Assembly (NCBI RefSeq): GCF_002013465.1
Contig: NZ_MAFC01000017.1
Coordinates: 85,647 to 149,646, forward strand
Length of the DNA: 64,000 bases
Reading direction: 5' to 3'
Origin: Mycobacterium sp. D16R12
GTDB taxonomy: Bacteria > Actinomycetota > Actinomycetes > Mycobacteriales > Mycobacteriaceae
Each line of letters opens with the position of its first letter. Position 1 is the stretch's first letter. Under the pieces are notes generated by a model. The model was not told the DNA's origin and made no database searches. It saw only the letters and a program-made list of their open reading frames with translations. Of this stretch, positions 63,096 through 64,000 are shown one piece after another. The position numbers were made by a program, and so were the translations under genes.

Positions 63096-63154
63096 CCTCG
63101 CAATACAAGAAAGCCCCCGGCCATCGGTCGGGGGCTTTCTTGTATTGCGAGGTC
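63094..63154. terminator. bidirectional terminator, 26-bp perfect stem
   Basis: Stem 63094-63119 with 63129-63154 and a 9-base loop; it contains GGGGGCTTTCTT on one strand and the mirror on the other, so each direction ends in a T-rich arm. It lies between the convergent zmp1 and L,D-transpeptidase stops and overlaps the last bases of the zmp1 stop codon. Confidence 0.85.
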
Positions 63155-63160
63155 GAGAAT

Positions 63161-64000
63161 CTAGAAGCGCTGCCAGTCATCGTAACCGTCGTAGTCCTTG
63201 TACGGACCGCCAGGTGAGTTCTTCACGATCACCGGGTCACCAGCGTGGGACTGGTTGAAATACCAGGTGGCGTTATCGGTGCTCAGGTTGATGCAGCCGT
63301 GGCTGGTGTCCTGCTTACCTTGCGCACCCACCGACCACGGCGCCGCATGGACAAAGATGCCGGAGTTGGACAGGCGGGTAGCCCAGTACACGTCGAGCTT
63401 GTAGCCCTCAGCCGAGTTGACCGGCACCCCATAGGTTGACGAGTCCATCACCATCTTCTGGAACTTCTCGCTCACGTAGTACGTGCCGTTTTTGGTCTCG
63501 TGCTTCTTGTCGTGCTTACCCATCGACATCGGCATGGTGCGTTCCACCACACCGTTGCGCGTCACCGTCATGGTGAAGGTCGCATCGTCGACCGTCGACA
63601 CAAAAGCGTCACCGACCTTGAAGCTCCACCTCGTCCCACCCGCATTCACGTTCACATCAGTGTTCGCGGGCCAGAACTGCGTGGGCTTCCAGCGCAGCTG
63701 CTGATCGGTGTACCAGTAGAAATATCCCGGCACAGGCTTCGAGGTGGTGATTTTCACGGCGGCCTCGGCGGCCTTCTTGTCCGTCACGGGAGCGGCGAAG
63801 ACGATCGTCACCGGCTGGGCCACGCCGACAACGTCGCCGTTATTGGGCGAGTTCTTCAGCAACCCGACCGGCAGCGGCGGCACATCGCCCGTCGGAGGCG
63901 CCCCGGGAGGCGGTGTGGTCGGCGCCGGCAGCGGCGGCACTTCACCCGGAGGCGGTGCATCGGGCGCAGGCGGCGGGGGCGGCAGCTCCCACGGCAACGG
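63161..64000 (-). CDS. L,D-transpeptidase, Rv0192/Ldt4-like, N terminus outside the window
   Basis: About 280 residues visible; the frame is open at the window end, so the signal peptide is missing. A Pro-rich linker comes first, then an Ig-like domain (VGVAQPVTIVFAAPVTDKKAAEAAV in pieces), then the YkuD domain: IFVHAAPWS with the base His, and SHGCINLS with catalytic Cys. It makes 3-3 cross-links in peptidoglycan, dominant in M. abscessus. By gene order it fits the M. abscessus Ldt4 (recalled as MAB_4537c) and M. tuberculosis Rv0192. Confidence 0.9.
   Translation of the reverse strand, partial: PLPWELPPPPPAPDAPPPGEVPPLPAPTTPPPGAPPTGDVPPLPVGLLKNSPNNGDVVGVAQPVTIVFAAPVTDKKAAEAAVKITTSKPVPGYFYWYTDQQLRWKPTQFWPANTDVNVNAGGTRWSFKVGDAFVSTVDDATFTMTVTRNGVVERTMPMSMGKHDKKHETKNGTYYVSEKFQKMVMDSSTYGVPVNSAEGYKLDVYWATRLSNSGIFVHAAPWSVGAQGKQDTSHGCINLSTDNATWYFNQSHAGDPVIVKNSPGGPYKDYDGYDDWQRF

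Noticed and set aside
1..64000. CRISPR arrays, tRNA, rRNA, insertion sequences, integrases
   Set aside because: Looked for on both strands by pattern; no regularly spaced repeats, cloverleaf-like stretch or transposase/integrase frame was recognised.

Overview
This 64-kb window is a high-GC chromosomal segment from a rapidly growing mycobacterium, most probably the Mycobacterium (Mycobacteroides) abscessus group. From recalled gene order (no search was run), much of it follows the M. tuberculosis stretch Rv0236c (aftD) to Rv0192 (an L,D-transpeptidase): Rv0236A, aftD, Rv0228-Rv0223c, pckA, Rv0210-Rv0206c (trmB, mmpL3), Rv0205-Rv0198c (mmpL11, zmp1) and Rv0192. The order is broken by blocks absent from M. 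tuberculosis at this place. An eis-type acetyltransferase lies 24 genes after mmpL3, which matches the recalled M. abscessus numbering MAB_4508 (mmpL3) and MAB_4532c (eis2).

Layout. 1-3.0 kb: the tail of a TfoX-domain protein, a Tat-exported sulfatase and a membrane-anchored glycan-binding-like protein. 3.3-14 kb: an envelope cluster with a DUF2613 peptide, the arabinofuranosyltransferase AftD, a TmaT-like acyltransferase, a DUF3068 protein, a polytopic membrane protein, a GT4 glycosyltransferase and an MtrP-like methyltransferase. 14-20.2 kb: a tightly coupled catabolic-looking run (APH-like kinase, unknown protein, aldehyde dehydrogenase) followed by an MHS-family transporter and a 3-hydroxyisobutyrate dehydrogenase-like enzyme. 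20.2-27.4 kb: a CtaG-like protein, a 74-residue helical protein, an F420-type oxidoreductase, GTP-dependent PEP carboxykinase, a small protein with acidic DxDxDG loops and a pair of divergent GTPase-like proteins. 27.6-32.1 kb: trmB, a NYN protein and mmpL3, apparently one operon. 32.2-44.9 kb: an inserted block with a tandem colicin-type immunity protein, a DUF2339 membrane protein, a TetR regulator and a complete eight-gene mce operon with a palindrome-rich upstream region. 44.9-53 kb: a two-component system, an AI-2E-family membrane protein, an epoxide-hydrolase-like enzyme, a frameshifted class III cyclase, an Rv0204c-like membrane protein, a YceI protein and a DUF3054 protein. 53-64 kb: hemophore plus mmpL11, an HTH protein, a CD225 protein, the Eis acetyltransferase, a CoA-binding protein, two Mce-associated-type membrane proteins, the Zmp1 metallopeptidase and the start-truncated L,D-transpeptidase.

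How it fits together. The dominant theme is the cell envelope. AftD builds arabinan. TmaT- and MtrP-like proteins prepare trehalose monomycolate for export and MmpL3 exports it. MmpL11 with the hemophore links mycolate-derived lipids and heme handling. The Mce system imports lipids, and the L,D-transpeptidase cross-links peptidoglycan. No insertion sequence, CRISPR array, tRNA or rRNA was seen. Several perfect hairpins sit at gene ends; two of them share the same outer arms and look like members of a dispersed family.
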